Shown here: one piece after another, positions 34,015 to 42,892 of the stretch | How positions within the stretch are numbered: the stretch's first letter is position 1 | Layout of the letters: every line of letters begins with the position of its first letter | Origin: Oscillospiraceae bacterium | GTDB taxonomy: Bacteria; Bacillota; Clostridia; Oscillospirales; Ruminococcaceae | DNA: 64,000 nucleotides | Direction: 5' to 3' | NCBI GenBank assembly: GCA_018110985.1 | Contig: JAGAWT010000025.1 | Location: 1-64,000, forward strand | Translations under genes and position numbers: made by a program | The notes under the pieces: generated by a model | Seen by the model: only the letters and a program-made list of their open reading frames with translations | The model's database searches: none | Told to the model about the DNA's origin: nothing

Positions 34015-34685
34015 GCTGCGACCACTGTGGTCTTGAAGATAATATCCACCCAGCCCGTAAGGAAGCTCATGACACTGAATGCCCCTTCCCTCAGAAAGCT
34101 CATGGGCACATCAAGAAGCCCGGTGTAAAGCAGGACTATGACCGCAATGATTATGAACTGTTCGTACCTCATCACACCGAAATACACCTTTTCCGGCAGC
34201 ACTGCGCCGAAGATCTTACCGCCGTCAAGGGGCGGTATGGGCAAAAGGTTGAATACTGCAAGGGAAATATTGATAAAAGTCGCAAGATAGAACACCAGCG
34301 CCACATAGTAGAATGTATCGGAGGTGCTGCCCACAGTATAGAGTATGATCTTGTACACCACCATGGAAAGGTATGCCATGAGCAGATTGGACACAGGCCC
34401 CGCAAGCGCCACCAAGGCGTTGTCCCTCTTTGGGTTCTTGAAGTTGTTGGGATTGACCATAACGGGCTTTCCCCAGCCGAAGCCTGCCAGTATCATCATC
34501 ACAGTGCCCCAGAGAGTAAGGTGGGCAAAGGGGTTCAGAGTGAGCCTTCCCTGGTTTTTGGGAGTAGGATCCCCCAGCTTTACCGCTGCAAGGGCATGGG
34601 AACATTCATGGACGGGAAGTGCCGTAAAGAGCACAATAGCGTGCACAAGCAGCTGTAATACGGAAAATCTGTTTGAAAGATCCAT
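34011..34685 (-). CDS. Site-2 protease family (M50) membrane metalloprotease
   Basis: A 224-residue polytopic protein of the small M50 group (YwhC-like). The zinc motif HECSH lies at about residues 26-30, and the third ligand region reads NLLPIPPLDGG (about 161-171). The NPFAHLTLWGT stretch is also typical. It would cleave a membrane-embedded substrate, but no partner anti-sigma factor is nearby. It heads the long minus-strand operon that carries scpA and scpB. Confidence 0.92.
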   Translation of the reverse strand: MDLSNRFSVLQLLVHAIVLFTALPVHECSHALAAVKLGDPTPKNQGRLTLNPFAHLTLWGTVMMILAGFGWGKPVMVNPNNFKNPKRDNALVALAGPVSNLLMAYLSMVVYKIILYTVGSTSDTFYYVALVFYLATFINISLAVFNLLPIPPLDGGKIFGAVLPEKVYFGVMRYEQFIIIAVIVLLYTGLLDVPMSFLREGAFSVMSFLTGWVDIIFKTTVVAA

Positions 34686-34725
34686 TTTCCTTCCTTCCTT
34701 TCAGATCCTGCTATATCAAATAAAC

Positions 34726-34754
34726 ATTATACCATATAATTATGATATAAACAA
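34726..34754 (-). promoter_or_regulatory. Promoter of the M50-scpAB operon
   Basis: On the minus strand, TTGTTT (34754-34749), 17 nt and TATAAT (34731-34726), about 40 nt before the start codon. Confidence 0.65.
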
Positions 34755-34874
34755 TATGCCAAAACAAATTTTACAATATGTACATTTTTAAAGATGCGGT
34801 CATTCCTTAAAATTAAGTAGAAAAACAGCTATTTGCCAGCCGAAAAATATCTTTGGAAAAATTCATAAAACCTA

Positions 34875-34903
34875 TTGACAAAAGTAATTATATAGGTTAA
34901 AAT
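34875..34903 (+). promoter_or_regulatory. Promoter of the LacI-family gene
   Basis: TTGACA (34875-34880), 17 nt and TAAAAT (34898-34903). It diverges from the M50 operon promoter. Confidence 0.8.
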
Positions 34904-34934
34904 TAAGATAACCATTATGTTTGCGGAGGTTAAA

Positions 34935-35933
34935 ATGAGTAAATCAGTCACTTTGCTGGATATAGCAAAAATATGCAATACAAGTAATGTAACGGTCTCC
35001 AAGGCTCTGGCGAACAAGAAGGGCGTCAGCGAAGAGCTGCGCATGAAAATAAAGAAAACTGCGGAGGAAATGGGCTATGTGGGTCCCAAGACCTCCCTTG
35101 GCAGAGACAACAAGCTGGTGGGCGTGCTGATCCCCGACAGGTTCATGAACCCGAACGGCTCCTTTTACTGGGCTCTTTACAATGACCTTGTGAGGGAATT
35201 CGGCAAAAACGGCTATTTCTGCCTTATAGAGACCCTTTCGGGAGCCTATGAGGAAAGCCTTGTGATGCCAAAGCTGCTGAGCGAGGAAAAGGTCACATCC
35301 CTTGTGTCGCTGGGTCAGCTTAAGGAAGAATATGTGGAAAAGCTGAGGGAAAACATCTCTCCCCTGCTGCTCCTTGATTACTACACCACCGACACCGACA
35401 TAGACTGTGTCATAACCAACGGCTACGGCGGCGCTTATGACCTTGCCACCTATCTTATACGCTACGGCCACAAAAAGATAGGCTTTATCGGAACGGTAAG
35501 ATCCACCACCAGTATCTTTGACAGGTATATGGGGTATATGAAGGCTCTTATAGAGCACGGTCTTGATGTAAGAAAGGACTGGGTCATAGACGACAGGGAC
35601 GAAAACGGCTCCATAGAGCTTGTCTTCCCTGAGGAAATGCCCACCGCCTTTGTCTGCAACTGTGACGAGACCGCACTCAAAGCCATAAGGAAGCTGGATG
35701 AGATGGGGCTCAGGGTGCCGGAGGATATTTCCATAGTAGGCTATGACAATTACCTTATATCCGATATCTCAAAGCCCTCCATCACCACGGTGAACGTTGA
35801 TTCCGTACAAATGGCATCGGAAGCCGTGCGCTGCCTTACAGACAAAATAGCAAACAGCTCAAAGGCACCGGAGAAGATAACCATCAGCGGCAGGATCATA
35901 GAAAAAGAATCTGTAAGGGACCTGAACGCCTGA
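34935..35933 (+). CDS. LacI family transcriptional regulator
   Basis: A 332-residue repressor. The N-terminal helix-turn-helix (TLLDIAKICNTSNVTVSKAL, about 5-24) is followed by the hinge helix. The remainder is a two-lobed periplasmic-binding-like effector domain with the usual IGFIGT (about 177), FVCNCDETA (about 236) and VPEDISIVGYDN (about 259) phrases. The ATG at 34935 has GGAGG 5 nt upstream. No sugar gene is directly attached, so its regulon may be elsewhere, possibly including the cluster at 5631. It is followed 13 nt later by the HD hydrolase gene. Confidence 0.93.
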   Translation: MSKSVTLLDIAKICNTSNVTVSKALANKKGVSEELRMKIKKTAEEMGYVGPKTSLGRDNKLVGVLIPDRFMNPNGSFYWALYNDLVREFGKNGYFCLIETLSGAYEESLVMPKLLSEEKVTSLVSLGQLKEEYVEKLRENISPLLLLDYYTTDTDIDCVITNGYGGAYDLATYLIRYGHKKIGFIGTVRSTTSIFDRYMGYMKALIEHGLDVRKDWVIDDRDENGSIELVFPEEMPTAFVCNCDETALKAIRKLDEMGLRVPEDISIVGYDNYLISDISKPSITTVNVDSVQMASEAVRCLTDKIANSSKAPEKITISGRIIEKESVRDLNA

Positions 35934-35946
35934 GAAAGGAGCCTTT

Positions 35947-36540
35947 ATGCCCCCTCTTATCTCCTTTTCCCCCTATCTGTGCAGCGTTCTTTCCTTTGCG
36001 GCAAAGGCGCACGGGGGCTGTATGCGCAGGGGCGGTGATACCGCCTATATCGCCCACCCGGTCGAAGCCGCATTCATAGCCATGTCACTGACAGATGACA
36101 AAGAGGTGATAGCCGCCGCCCTCCTTCACGATACCGCCGAGGACACGGATACCACCATAGAAGATATAGAAAAGGCATTCGGGCAGCGTGTGGCACGGCT
36201 CGTGGAGGGAGAAACGGAAAACAAGAGACCCGGCACCGACCCTTCAGCTTCATGGAAGCTGAGAAAGACCGAGACCCTTCTTTTCCTTGACACCGCCTCC
36301 TGCGAGCAGAAAATACTTGTGCTTTCCGATAAGCTGTCCAACATAAGTCAGTGTGCAGAGGATCACAAAAAGCTGGGGGATGCCATGTGGAAAAAGTTCC
36401 ATGTGACGGATCCCGCCCTGCACGAATGGTACTATCGTTCTGTCGCCGAAAGACTGAAGGAATTTTCGGGACAATGGGCGTATGAGGAATTCAAAGAAAA
36501 AATAGATGAGGTTTTCGGAAAAAAGCCCGTACAGCAATAA
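35947..36540 (+). CDS. HD-domain phosphohydrolase (RelA/SpoT hydrolase-like)
   Basis: A 197-residue cytoplasmic protein equal to the hydrolase half of RelA/SpoT, with no synthetase or regulatory domains. IAHPVEAAF (about 34-42), the HD motif AALLHDTAEDT (about 56-66) and LSDKLSNI (about 121-128) match metal-dependent small alarmone hydrolases (MESH1-like). Its likely reaction is removal of the 3' pyrophosphate from (p)ppGpp, but related nucleotides are possible. It is probably co-transcribed with the LacI gene. Confidence 0.85.
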   Translation: MPPLISFSPYLCSVLSFAAKAHGGCMRRGGDTAYIAHPVEAAFIAMSLTDDKEVIAAALLHDTAEDTDTTIEDIEKAFGQRVARLVEGETENKRPGTDPSASWKLRKTETLLFLDTASCEQKILVLSDKLSNISQCAEDHKKLGDAMWKKFHVTDPALHEWYYRSVAERLKEFSGQWAYEEFKEKIDEVFGKKPVQQ

Positions 36541-36583
36541 TGACCGCAGCAGGGATAAGCTACATCCCGTGCTGCGGTCATTA
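36541..36583. terminator. Bidirectional terminator
   Basis: A long stem (TGACCGCAGCA with TGCTGCGGTCA, 36541-36580, with further pairing of GGGAT and ATCCC), flanked by AATAA and TTATT. It ends the HD gene (plus) and the minus-strand gene at 36585. Confidence 0.75.
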
Positions 36584-36584
36584 T

Positions 36585-37001
36585 TTACCGGGCGGATATG
36601 AACATATCTATATCCTTCCCGAAGCGTTCTTTTATTATGCCGTCTGAACAAAGCTCCTCGAATGCCGTCCTGAGACAGGCATTGCACTTGTCCCTCGTTT
36701 CCTCCGCAGCAGGGTCAAGCTCCTTGAAGGACACCCATATCTGAACGGAGCCGTCAACGGCTTCATCATCGTCCACATAAGCAAAGGCGGCGTTCTGAAA
36801 GGCTTTTATGTCTCCCCTGTCGGCACCGCTTTCCGAAAGGTGTTTTTCGGTGTTGAAGCCTATGTATGCGGACGCCCCCTTTGAGGTGTTCTCATAGCCG
36901 CTGCACAGGGCATAGATGCCGTTCCCGTACATCTCGTTTATCTCGTCTGCCATCCACTTTTTCAGTGCAAAAACAAAGGCTTCGTCGTATCTGTCCATCA
37001 T
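36585..37001 (-). CDS. Unknown cytoplasmic protein
   Basis: A 138-residue acidic protein that I do not recognise. It has alternating helices and strands, four cysteines and no membrane segment or signal peptide. AAAGGTG lies just before two adjacent ATG codons (37001 and 36998), either of which may be used. It follows proS by about 50 nt and probably belongs to the same transcript. Confidence 0.72.
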   Translation of the reverse strand: MMDRYDEAFVFALKKWMADEINEMYGNGIYALCSGYENTSKGASAYIGFNTEKHLSESGADRGDIKAFQNAAFAYVDDDEAVDGSVQIWVSFKELDPAAEETRDKCNACLRTAFEELCSDGIIKERFGKDIDMFISAR

Positions 37002-37049
37002 ATTCACCTTTCCTCGGATCGTTTTCTTCCCCGCTCTCCGGGGCGTCTC

Positions 37050-38489
37050 TTAATAAGCCTTGCCCCAGTAAACAAGAGCCTTTGCAGGCTTACCGCAGCA
37101 AACGCAGGTATCGGAAACGCTTTCCTGTGCTATGGGCATACACCTTGTACCAACGCCCGTCTCTTCCTTTACCTTGTCCTCACAGGCAGGGTCACCGCAC
37201 CACATAGCTTTGACAAAGCCGTCGCCCTTTTCTTCAAGAGCCTTGTTTATCTCCTCTATGGTCTTGCAGGTATAGGTGCGATTTTCACGGTTTTCAAGGG
37301 CAGCAGCGAACATCTCGTCACGTACCTTGTCAAGGGTCTCCCTGGCGGTGTCTGCTATGCCTTCTATATCAACAAAGAGCTTTTCTCTGTTGTTGCGCTT
37401 TACGATCACGCACTGACCCTTTTCTATATCCTTGGGGCCTATCTCTATACGGATGGGCACGCCCTTCATCTCATATTCCGCAAACTTCCAGCCGGGAGAA
37501 TTGTCGGTGTCATCCACCTTTACACGGATGCCTGCAGCCTTCAGTGCATCGGCTATCTCGTTGGCCTTGTCCAGAACGCCTTCCTTGAACTGCTGTATGG
37601 GAACTATGACAGCCTGTATAGGTGCCACTGCGGGAGGCAGCACAAGACCGTTGTTGTCGCCGTGGGTCATGATAATGGCGCCTATGAGCCTTGTGGTAAC
37701 GCCCCAGGAAGTCTGGTGAGGGTATACCTTCTTGTTCTCCTTGTCGGTGTACATTATCTCGAATGCCTTTGCAAAGCCGTCTCCGAAATAGTGGGAGGTA
37801 CCGGCCTGCAAAGCCTTGCCGTCGTGCATGAGCGCTTCTATGCAGTAGGTGATCTCCGCACCGGCAAACTTGTCGCTGTCGGACTTTCTGCCCTTTACAA
37901 CAGGCATGGCAAGGTACTTCTCGCAGAATTCTGTGTACACATCCAGCATACGCCTTGTCTCTTCCATCGCTTCCTCGGCAGTGGCATGGATGGTGTGACC
38001 CTCCTGCCACAGAAATTCTCTGGAGCGCAGGAAAGGACGGGTAGTCTTTTCCCAGCGAACAACGCTCACCCACTGGTTATAGAGCTTGGGAAGATCCCTG
38101 TAGGAGTGGACTATATTTGCATAATGCTCGCAGAAAAGCGTCTCGGATGTGGGGCGCACGCAAAGCCTTTCCTCCAGCTTTTCGTTTCCTCCGTGAGTGA
38201 CCCACGCCACCTCGGGCGCAAATCCTTCTATATGATCCTTTTCTTTCTGCAAAAGGGATTCGGGAATGAACATGGGCATACAAACATTTTCGTGCCCGGT
38301 TTCCTTGAACATACCGTCCATTATGTGCTGTATGTTCTCCCAGATAGCATAGCCGTAGGGTCTGATGACCATACAGCCCTTAACACTGGTGTACTCCACC
38401 AGTTCAGCCTTTTTGCATATGTCGGTGTACCACTTGGCAAAATCCTCATCCATAGAGGTTATGCTCTCGACCATTTTTTCCTTTGCCAT
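37050..38489 (-). CDS. proS: Prolyl-tRNA synthetase, archaeal/eukaryotic-type
   Basis: A 479-residue class II synthetase that charges tRNA-Pro. It lacks the long editing insertion of the usual bacterial form. Motif 2 reads [18 protein letters not shown] (about 145-162) and motif 3 includes ITMTHGD-type [15 protein letters not shown] (about 253-267). The C-terminal zinc-binding domain has cysteines at about 434, 439, 451 and 463-466. The chain ends in WGKAY, with the terminal Tyr typical of this type. It lies 5 nt after a small membrane-protein gene. Confidence 0.95.
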   Translation of the reverse strand: MAKEKMVESITSMDEDFAKWYTDICKKAELVEYTSVKGCMVIRPYGYAIWENIQHIMDGMFKETGHENVCMPMFIPESLLQKEKDHIEGFAPEVAWVTHGGNEKLEERLCVRPTSETLFCEHYANIVHSYRDLPKLYNQWVSVVRWEKTTRPFLRSREFLWQEGHTIHATAEEAMEETRRMLDVYTEFCEKYLAMPVVKGRKSDSDKFAGAEITYCIEALMHDGKALQAGTSHYFGDGFAKAFEIMYTDKENKKVYPHQTSWGVTTRLIGAIIMTHGDNNGLVLPPAVAPIQAVIVPIQQFKEGVLDKANEIADALKAAGIRVKVDDTDNSPGWKFAEYEMKGVPIRIEIGPKDIEKGQCVIVKRNNREKLFVDIEGIADTARETLDKVRDEMFAAALENRENRTYTCKTIEEINKALEEKGDGFVKAMWCGDPACEDKVKEETGVGTRCMPIAQESVSDTCVCCGKPAKALVYWGKAY

Positions 38490-38494
38490 CGCCT

Positions 38495-38725
38495 TTAACT
38501 CCTTTTTTCTTCCCTTTTATCCTCATTATCGGTCTTTTCACCGGGCATACGCCCTTCATAGATGTCATAAAGACCGTCATTTTCCGGCTTTTTGTCCGGA
38601 CGCAGCAGCTTGTCCACAAAGGCGGCTATCTTCTGGATATTTGCCGTAACGATGTAGATAAGAGCCATTGCCAGAACAGCGGGCAGCACTGCCGCCACCA
38701 ATTGTACAACACCTGTGTTTATCAT
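38495..38725 (-). CDS. Unknown small membrane protein
   Basis: A 76-residue protein with one clear membrane helix (about 8-28) and a highly charged C-terminal half. There is no good ribosome-binding site. The start lies 5 nt after the previous gene's stop, so translation may be coupled. It is the last small gene before proS. Confidence 0.55.
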   Translation of the reverse strand: MINTGVVQLVAAVLPAVLAMALIYIVTANIQKIAAFVDKLLRPDKKPENDGLYDIYEGRMPGEKTDNEDKREEKRS

Positions 38726-38729
38726 ATCA

Positions 38730-38918
38730 TCAGACCGTATGCTTCAAATTTATACTGCTGAAAATGCAGCAGCAAGCTATCGACGAAGCTGCGCCTAAAG
38801 CCGATCCAATAATGAGAGGATGATCATTCGTTCCCATTATCAGGCTCGCAGTCATCATTGCTGCGAAGAACGGTTTCCATATATTATTGATGATAAGATC
38901 GCGTTCCTTTTTTTCCAT
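38730..38918 (-). CDS. Unknown small membrane protein
   Basis: A 62-residue protein with a charged N-terminus (MEKKERDLIINN) and two hydrophobic segments, the second with a CCC cluster. The spacing from its neighbours is short, which supports it being a gene. The ribosome-binding site is weak. Confidence 0.5.
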   Translation of the reverse strand: MEKKERDLIINNIWKPFFAAMMTASLIMGTNDHPLIIGSALGAASSIACCCIFSSINLKHTV

Positions 38919-38930
38919 CTTGATATTATC

Positions 38931-39125
38931 TTATCGCTCCTTTTTCCCGCCCTTGAAAGCGTTTTGGATATTCACTATCCCCGATACCAGACAGCCGATG
39001 CAGAATAATACAGTGACGGGCTTTGGCACGGGAATATCCATTATACCTGCAACAAGAAACCATATCCCGCATATTATCGTGCATATACCGCTGATCAGAA
39101 CCAGTATCTTTACTGCCGTTTTCAT
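38931..39125 (-). CDS. Unknown small membrane protein
   Basis: A 64-residue protein with two membrane helices joined by MDIPVPKPV. The ATG at 39125 follows ACGGAGGTG at good spacing, so this is probably a real gene. It resembles the next upstream gene around the loop between the helices. Confidence 0.65.
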   Translation of the reverse strand: MKTAVKILVLISGICTIICGIWFLVAGIMDIPVPKPVTVLFCIGCLVSGIVNIQNAFKGGKKER

Positions 39126-39150
39126 ATCGCACCTCCGTTTTGATGTGTCT

Positions 39151-39357
39151 TCATTTACTGTCACCTTCCATACTTTTCACATATGCATACATAAATGCAG
39201 GAATGGTCAGCAGATCAAGCACCATCAGAATGATAATTACAGCATCAGGAAGTTCGATATCCATGATATTGGTAATGGAGAACACAGCTACCGAGATATA
39301 GAGAACACACTTAGCAGCTAAATCTATATACTTTGCCTTCTTATTCACCTTATTCAT
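39151..39357 (-). CDS. Unknown small membrane protein, first of four
   Basis: A 68-residue protein with two membrane helices joined by MDIELPDAV, which parallels MDIPVPKPV in the next gene. The ATG at 39357 follows GGGGGTG. The longer reading from 39441 would add an implausible basic stretch. A consensus promoter lies 150 nt upstream. Confidence 0.62.
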   Translation of the reverse strand: MNKVNKKAKYIDLAAKCVLYISVAVFSITNIMDIELPDAVIIILMVLDLLTIPAFMYAYVKSMEGDSK

Positions 39358-39507
39358 TAGCTTGCACCCCCGGCGCCGCCGGCAATGCTTTTTTGGGAGC
39401 TGCGAACTTGTCGCCTTTTTCCACCGGATGTTTTCAGGCACAAGAGTAACAGCGACAGCAAGAATATACGCAATGAACTGTATTGCTGCAACAAATGGTA
39501 CCCTACA

Positions 39508-39536
39508 ATATTATCATAAAAAAGAGGAATTGTCAA
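39508..39536 (-). promoter_or_regulatory. Promoter of the small membrane protein-proS operon
   Basis: On the minus strand, TTGACA (39536-39531), 17 nt and TAATAT (39513-39508). The leader is about 145 nt. Confidence 0.8.
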
Positions 39537-39678
39537 GTATCAGAACATGAACTTGTTGCGGTCATGTCCATATTCCCGATGACCCGGCATAGTGGATCCC
39601 GCTGCCGGCCGGGAAGAGGAAAAATGACCTCAGCGTGATCCGTGACAGCACAGGGCTGATTTTTCCGATATGTTTATG

Positions 39679-39707
39679 TTGACAATCCCTTTTAAATATG
39701 GTAAAAT
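39679..39707 (+). promoter_or_regulatory. Promoter of the GH13 gene and downstream operon
   Basis: TTGACA (39679-39684), 17 nt and TAAAAT (39702-39707). A small hairpin (GCCCG with CGGGC, near 39729-39741) lies in the leader before the start codon. Confidence 0.8.
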
Positions 39708-39772
39708 AATATGAGGTGTGCATCCCCGCCCGCAGCGGGCAGGCCGGTGCACAGAGGAAGGAGAGGAATGAA

Positions 39773-41530
39773 ATGGCTATACATCCCGAATGGATCACAG
39801 GAGGCCCCATATACCACATCTACCCCCTGGGCTTTTGCGGCTGTGAACGAAGGAGGAGCGATCTCCCCGCAGATCACCGCCCCCACAGGATAACAAAGGT
39901 GCTGGAGTGGATCTCCCACATCAAGAATATGCACGTTACGGCTGTGTATTTCGGCCCCGTGTTTGAATCTGCCGCTCACGGCTATGACACCACAGATTAC
40001 AAGCTCATAGATGCAAGACTGGGAACCAACGAGGATTTTGCGAAGGTCTGCAAAGCCCTTCACAGCAACGGGATAAGGGTGATCCTTGACGGAGTTTTCA
40101 ACCATGTGGGCAGAGAGCACTTTGCCTTCAGAGACGTGTGTGAGAACCGGGAAAGGAGCCGCTACTGCGGGTGGTTCTGCAACCTTGATTTCGGAGGGAA
40201 CACAGGCTACAACGACGGCTTCCGTTACGAAGGCTGGAACAACTGCTACGACCTTGTAAAGCTCAATCTCCAAAACCCGGAGGTAAAGGAGTATCTGCTT
40301 TCCGCAGTAAAGTTCTGGATCGACGAATGGGATATAGACGGCATACGCTTTGATGCGGCAGACTGCCTCACGGAGGATTTTATAAAGAGCGTCCATTCCT
40401 TTGCCCGGAGCTTAAAGCCCGACATATGGCTCATGGGAGAGATCATACACGGTCAGTACAACCGCTGGGCAAACCCCGATATGTTCGACTGTGTCACAAA
40501 CTACCAGTGCTACAAGGGCATCTATTCCTCCCACAACGACCGCAACTACTTCGAGATAGCCCATTCCATAGAATACCAGACGGGGCAGTACGGCGATATC
40601 TATATGTACAATTTCCTTGACAACCACGATGTCGCAAGGCTTGCCTCCGTACTTACGGACTACGGCAGGATCTATTGCTGCTACACCTTCCTGTATACCA
40701 TGTACGGCATACCCTCGGTGTATTACGGCAGTGAATACGGGATAAAGGGCGAAAAGGGACGGGGATCCGATGCGGATCTGGCAATAAGGCCATGCCTTGA
40801 GCTTGATGATATCCCCGGACGGGATGACAGGCTGTATGAGCACATCTGCTCCCTGGGCGCCATAAGAGCGGAGCTCCCCGCCCTCCGCACAGGCAGATAC
40901 TTCAAGCTGGAGCTCAAGAACCAGACCTTCCTTTTCAAGCGTGAGGGAGAAGGTCAGACGGTGTACATCGCACTCAACATTTCCGACGGCGACTACACCT
41001 TCAACTTTGACACCCCATACAAGCGCATTGCGGACAGGCTCTCAGGCAGGAGCTTCGATGTACACAACGGCAGGGCGAGCGTCACTGTCGGCAAGGATCG
41101 TTCCATGATACTTGTAGACGCTGCCACCACAGTCCATGAAACTGTTCACACCGAAGAGACAGCTGTTCCCGACACCTCAAATAACGAAGCGATATCCGCA
41201 GCGCCAGCACCCGCAGGGGAAAGTGCTCCCGAAAAGCCTGCACAGAGCCCCAAGGCTGCGGAGCCTCCCAAGTCCCCGCAGAGGGTATCCTACGGCATCC
41301 CTGACGGCAGGATGCTCGTCATAGGCGGCAGGTACAGGCACTTCAAGGGAGGAGAGTACATCGTTACCGGCACTGCCTCCGACCATGAAACGCTGGAACC
41401 CATGTGCATATATCTTCAGATAAACGACAAGCCCCGTGCATGGGTGCGTCCCATAAAGGAATTTCTTGATGATATAGACGACAACGGCTGCCGCAAGCCC
41501 CGCTTTGAGTTTATAGAACGTGCATACTGA
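39773..41530 (+). CDS. Alpha-amylase family (GH13) enzyme fused to DUF1653
   Basis: A 585-residue cytoplasmic protein (no signal peptide). Residues 1-445 are a GH13 barrel and C-domain. The nucleophile is Asp194 (GIRFDAAD), the acid/base Glu223 (WLMGEI) and the third acid Asp286 (LDNHDVARL). These enzymes cleave or transfer alpha-glucosidic bonds of malto-oligosaccharides. A Pro/Ala/Glu linker follows (about 455-505). The last 80 residues (YGIPDGRMLVIGGRYRHFKGG onward) form a DUF1653 domain, normally a free-standing protein. The ATG at 39773 has GGAGAGG upstream. It leads toward aspS with 48 nt between. Confidence 0.9.
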   Translation: MAIHPEWITGGPIYHIYPLGFCGCERRRSDLPADHRPHRITKVLEWISHIKNMHVTAVYFGPVFESAAHGYDTTDYKLIDARLGTNEDFAKVCKALHSNGIRVILDGVFNHVGREHFAFRDVCENRERSRYCGWFCNLDFGGNTGYNDGFRYEGWNNCYDLVKLNLQNPEVKEYLLSAVKFWIDEWDIDGIRFDAADCLTEDFIKSVHSFARSLKPDIWLMGEIIHGQYNRWANPDMFDCVTNYQCYKGIYSSHNDRNYFEIAHSIEYQTGQYGDIYMYNFLDNHDVARLASVLTDYGRIYCCYTFLYTMYGIPSVYYGSEYGIKGEKGRGSDADLAIRPCLELDDIPGRDDRLYEHICSLGAIRAELPALRTGRYFKLELKNQTFLFKREGEGQTVYIALNISDGDYTFNFDTPYKRIADRLSGRSFDVHNGRASVTVGKDRSMILVDAATTVHETVHTEETAVPDTSNNEAISAAPAPAGESAPEKPAQSPKAAEPPKSPQRVSYGIPDGRMLVIGGRYRHFKGGEYIVTGTASDHETLEPMCIYLQINDKPRAWVRPIKEFLDDIDDNGCRKPRFEFIERAY

Positions 41531-41578
41531 TGCGCATTTACGCTTATAAATGACAATATTTAAAATGGAGTTGATACA

Positions 41579-42892
41579 ATGCTGGTAAACGGCAAAGAAC
41601 TGATCGAGGAATTCGATCTTGAAAAAGCAAAAGCATCCGCAGGCAGCGAGATCACTGTCTGCGCCTGTGTCCACAAGGTGAACGACATGGGTGCCTTCTC
41701 CTTCATACATCTGCGTACCGCCAGATATGTGGTGCAGTCGGTGTACGATTCCGCAAACTGCAGTGACAGCATGGAGGGCGTAAAGGAAGGCTGCTATGTA
41801 AAGGTGAAGGGCACCGTGAGAGCAGAGGAAAGAGCAAAGAACGGCATAGAGATCGTTATATCTTCCTTGGAGCTGCTCCACAAGCCGGACTATGACTATC
41901 CCCTCCATGTCAGCAAGTGGAAGCTGGGCTGCTCACTGGATATCAACCTTGACAACAGGGGCGTGGCTCTGAGAAACCCTGCCGAGCGTGCGGTCTTCAA
42001 GTTCCAGGAGGGCGTGGTAAGTGCTTTCAGACAGTTTATGCTGGACAATAAGTTCACTGAGATACACACTCCCAAGATCGTGGCACAGGGTGCAGAGGGC
42101 GGCGCCAACATCTTCCGCCTTGACTATTTCGACAATGAAGCATTCCTCAACCAGTCTCCCCAGTTCTACAAGCAGGCTGCTGTGGCATTCTTCGACCGTG
42201 TTTTTGAGATAGCCCCCGTGTACAGAGCAGAAAAGCACTCCACATCAAGGCACCTCAACGAATACATCGGTCTTGACTTTGAAATGGCTTTCATAGATTC
42301 CATGTACGATGTGATGGCTATGGAAACAGCCATGCTAAGGTATATGATGACCTACCTCAAGGAGAATTATGCCCCCGAGATAGCAATGCTCAAGGCTGAT
42401 ATACCCGAGGTGAACGAGATACCCGCCATAAAGTTTGAGGATGCGGTAGCGCTTATAAAGGGCAGCAAGTCCAAGAACAAGTTCGACCTTGAGCCCGAGG
42501 ACGAGGTATTCCTCTGCGAATGGGCAAAGAAGGAGCATGGGACGGAATTTGTGTTCGTTACCAACTTCCCCTCCTCCAAGCCTCCCTTCTATGCAATGGA
42601 CGACAAGGGGGATCCCCGCACCGCCTGCAAGTTCGACCTTCTTTTCAGAGGCCTTGAGATAACCACCGGCGGACAGAGGATACACGACTACAACGAGCAG
42701 CTTGAAAAAATGAAGAGACAGGGTCTGGATCCGGAGGATTTCAAATATTACCTTGACAGCCACAAATACGGCCTTCCTCCTCACGGCGGTCTGGGCATAG
42801 GTCTGGAGCGGCTGGTAATGAAGCTCCTCGGTCTCCAGAACGTGCGTCAGGCTTCCATGTTCCCGAGAGACCTGAGCAGGCTCACACCGTGA
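41579..42892 (+). CDS. aspS: Aspartyl-tRNA synthetase, archaeal-type (probably nondiscriminating)
   Basis: A 437-residue class II synthetase, much shorter than the usual 590-residue bacterial enzyme. An N-terminal OB fold (about 1-110) binds the anticodon. Motif 2 includes IAPVYRAEKHSTSRHLNE (about 212-229). Motif 3 includes GGLGIGLERLVMKLLG (about 403-418), and the end is SMFPRDLSRLTP. It has no GAD insertion. Archaeal-type enzymes in bacteria often charge both tRNA-Asp and tRNA-Asn, with GatCAB finishing the latter. That specificity is inferred. Confidence 0.93.
   Translation: MLVNGKELIEEFDLEKAKASAGSEITVCACVHKVNDMGAFSFIHLRTARYVVQSVYDSANCSDSMEGVKEGCYVKVKGTVRAEERAKNGIEIVISSLELLHKPDYDYPLHVSKWKLGCSLDINLDNRGVALRNPAERAVFKFQEGVVSAFRQFMLDNKFTEIHTPKIVAQGAEGGANIFRLDYFDNEAFLNQSPQFYKQAAVAFFDRVFEIAPVYRAEKHSTSRHLNEYIGLDFEMAFIDSMYDVMAMETAMLRYMMTYLKENYAPEIAMLKADIPEVNEIPAIKFEDAVALIKGSKSKNKFDLEPEDEVFLCEWAKKEHGTEFVFVTNFPSSKPPFYAMDDKGDPRTACKFDLLFRGLEITTGGQRIHDYNEQLEKMKRQGLDPEDFKYYLDSHKYGLPPHGGLGIGLERLVMKLLGLQNVRQASMFPRDLSRLTP

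Larger units (their letters stand above)
39358..39772. other. Divergent intergenic region
   Basis: This 415-bp stretch without a gene holds two good divergent promoters: one for the small membrane genes and proS, the other for the GH13 gene. A GC-rich self-complementary segment (around 39366-39382) lies in the minus-strand leader. I see no gene. Confidence 0.7.

Noticed and set aside
39716-39772. N-terminal extension of the GH13 product
   Set aside because: The extension starts almost at the predicted transcription start. The ATG at 39773 has a strong GGAGAGG box.
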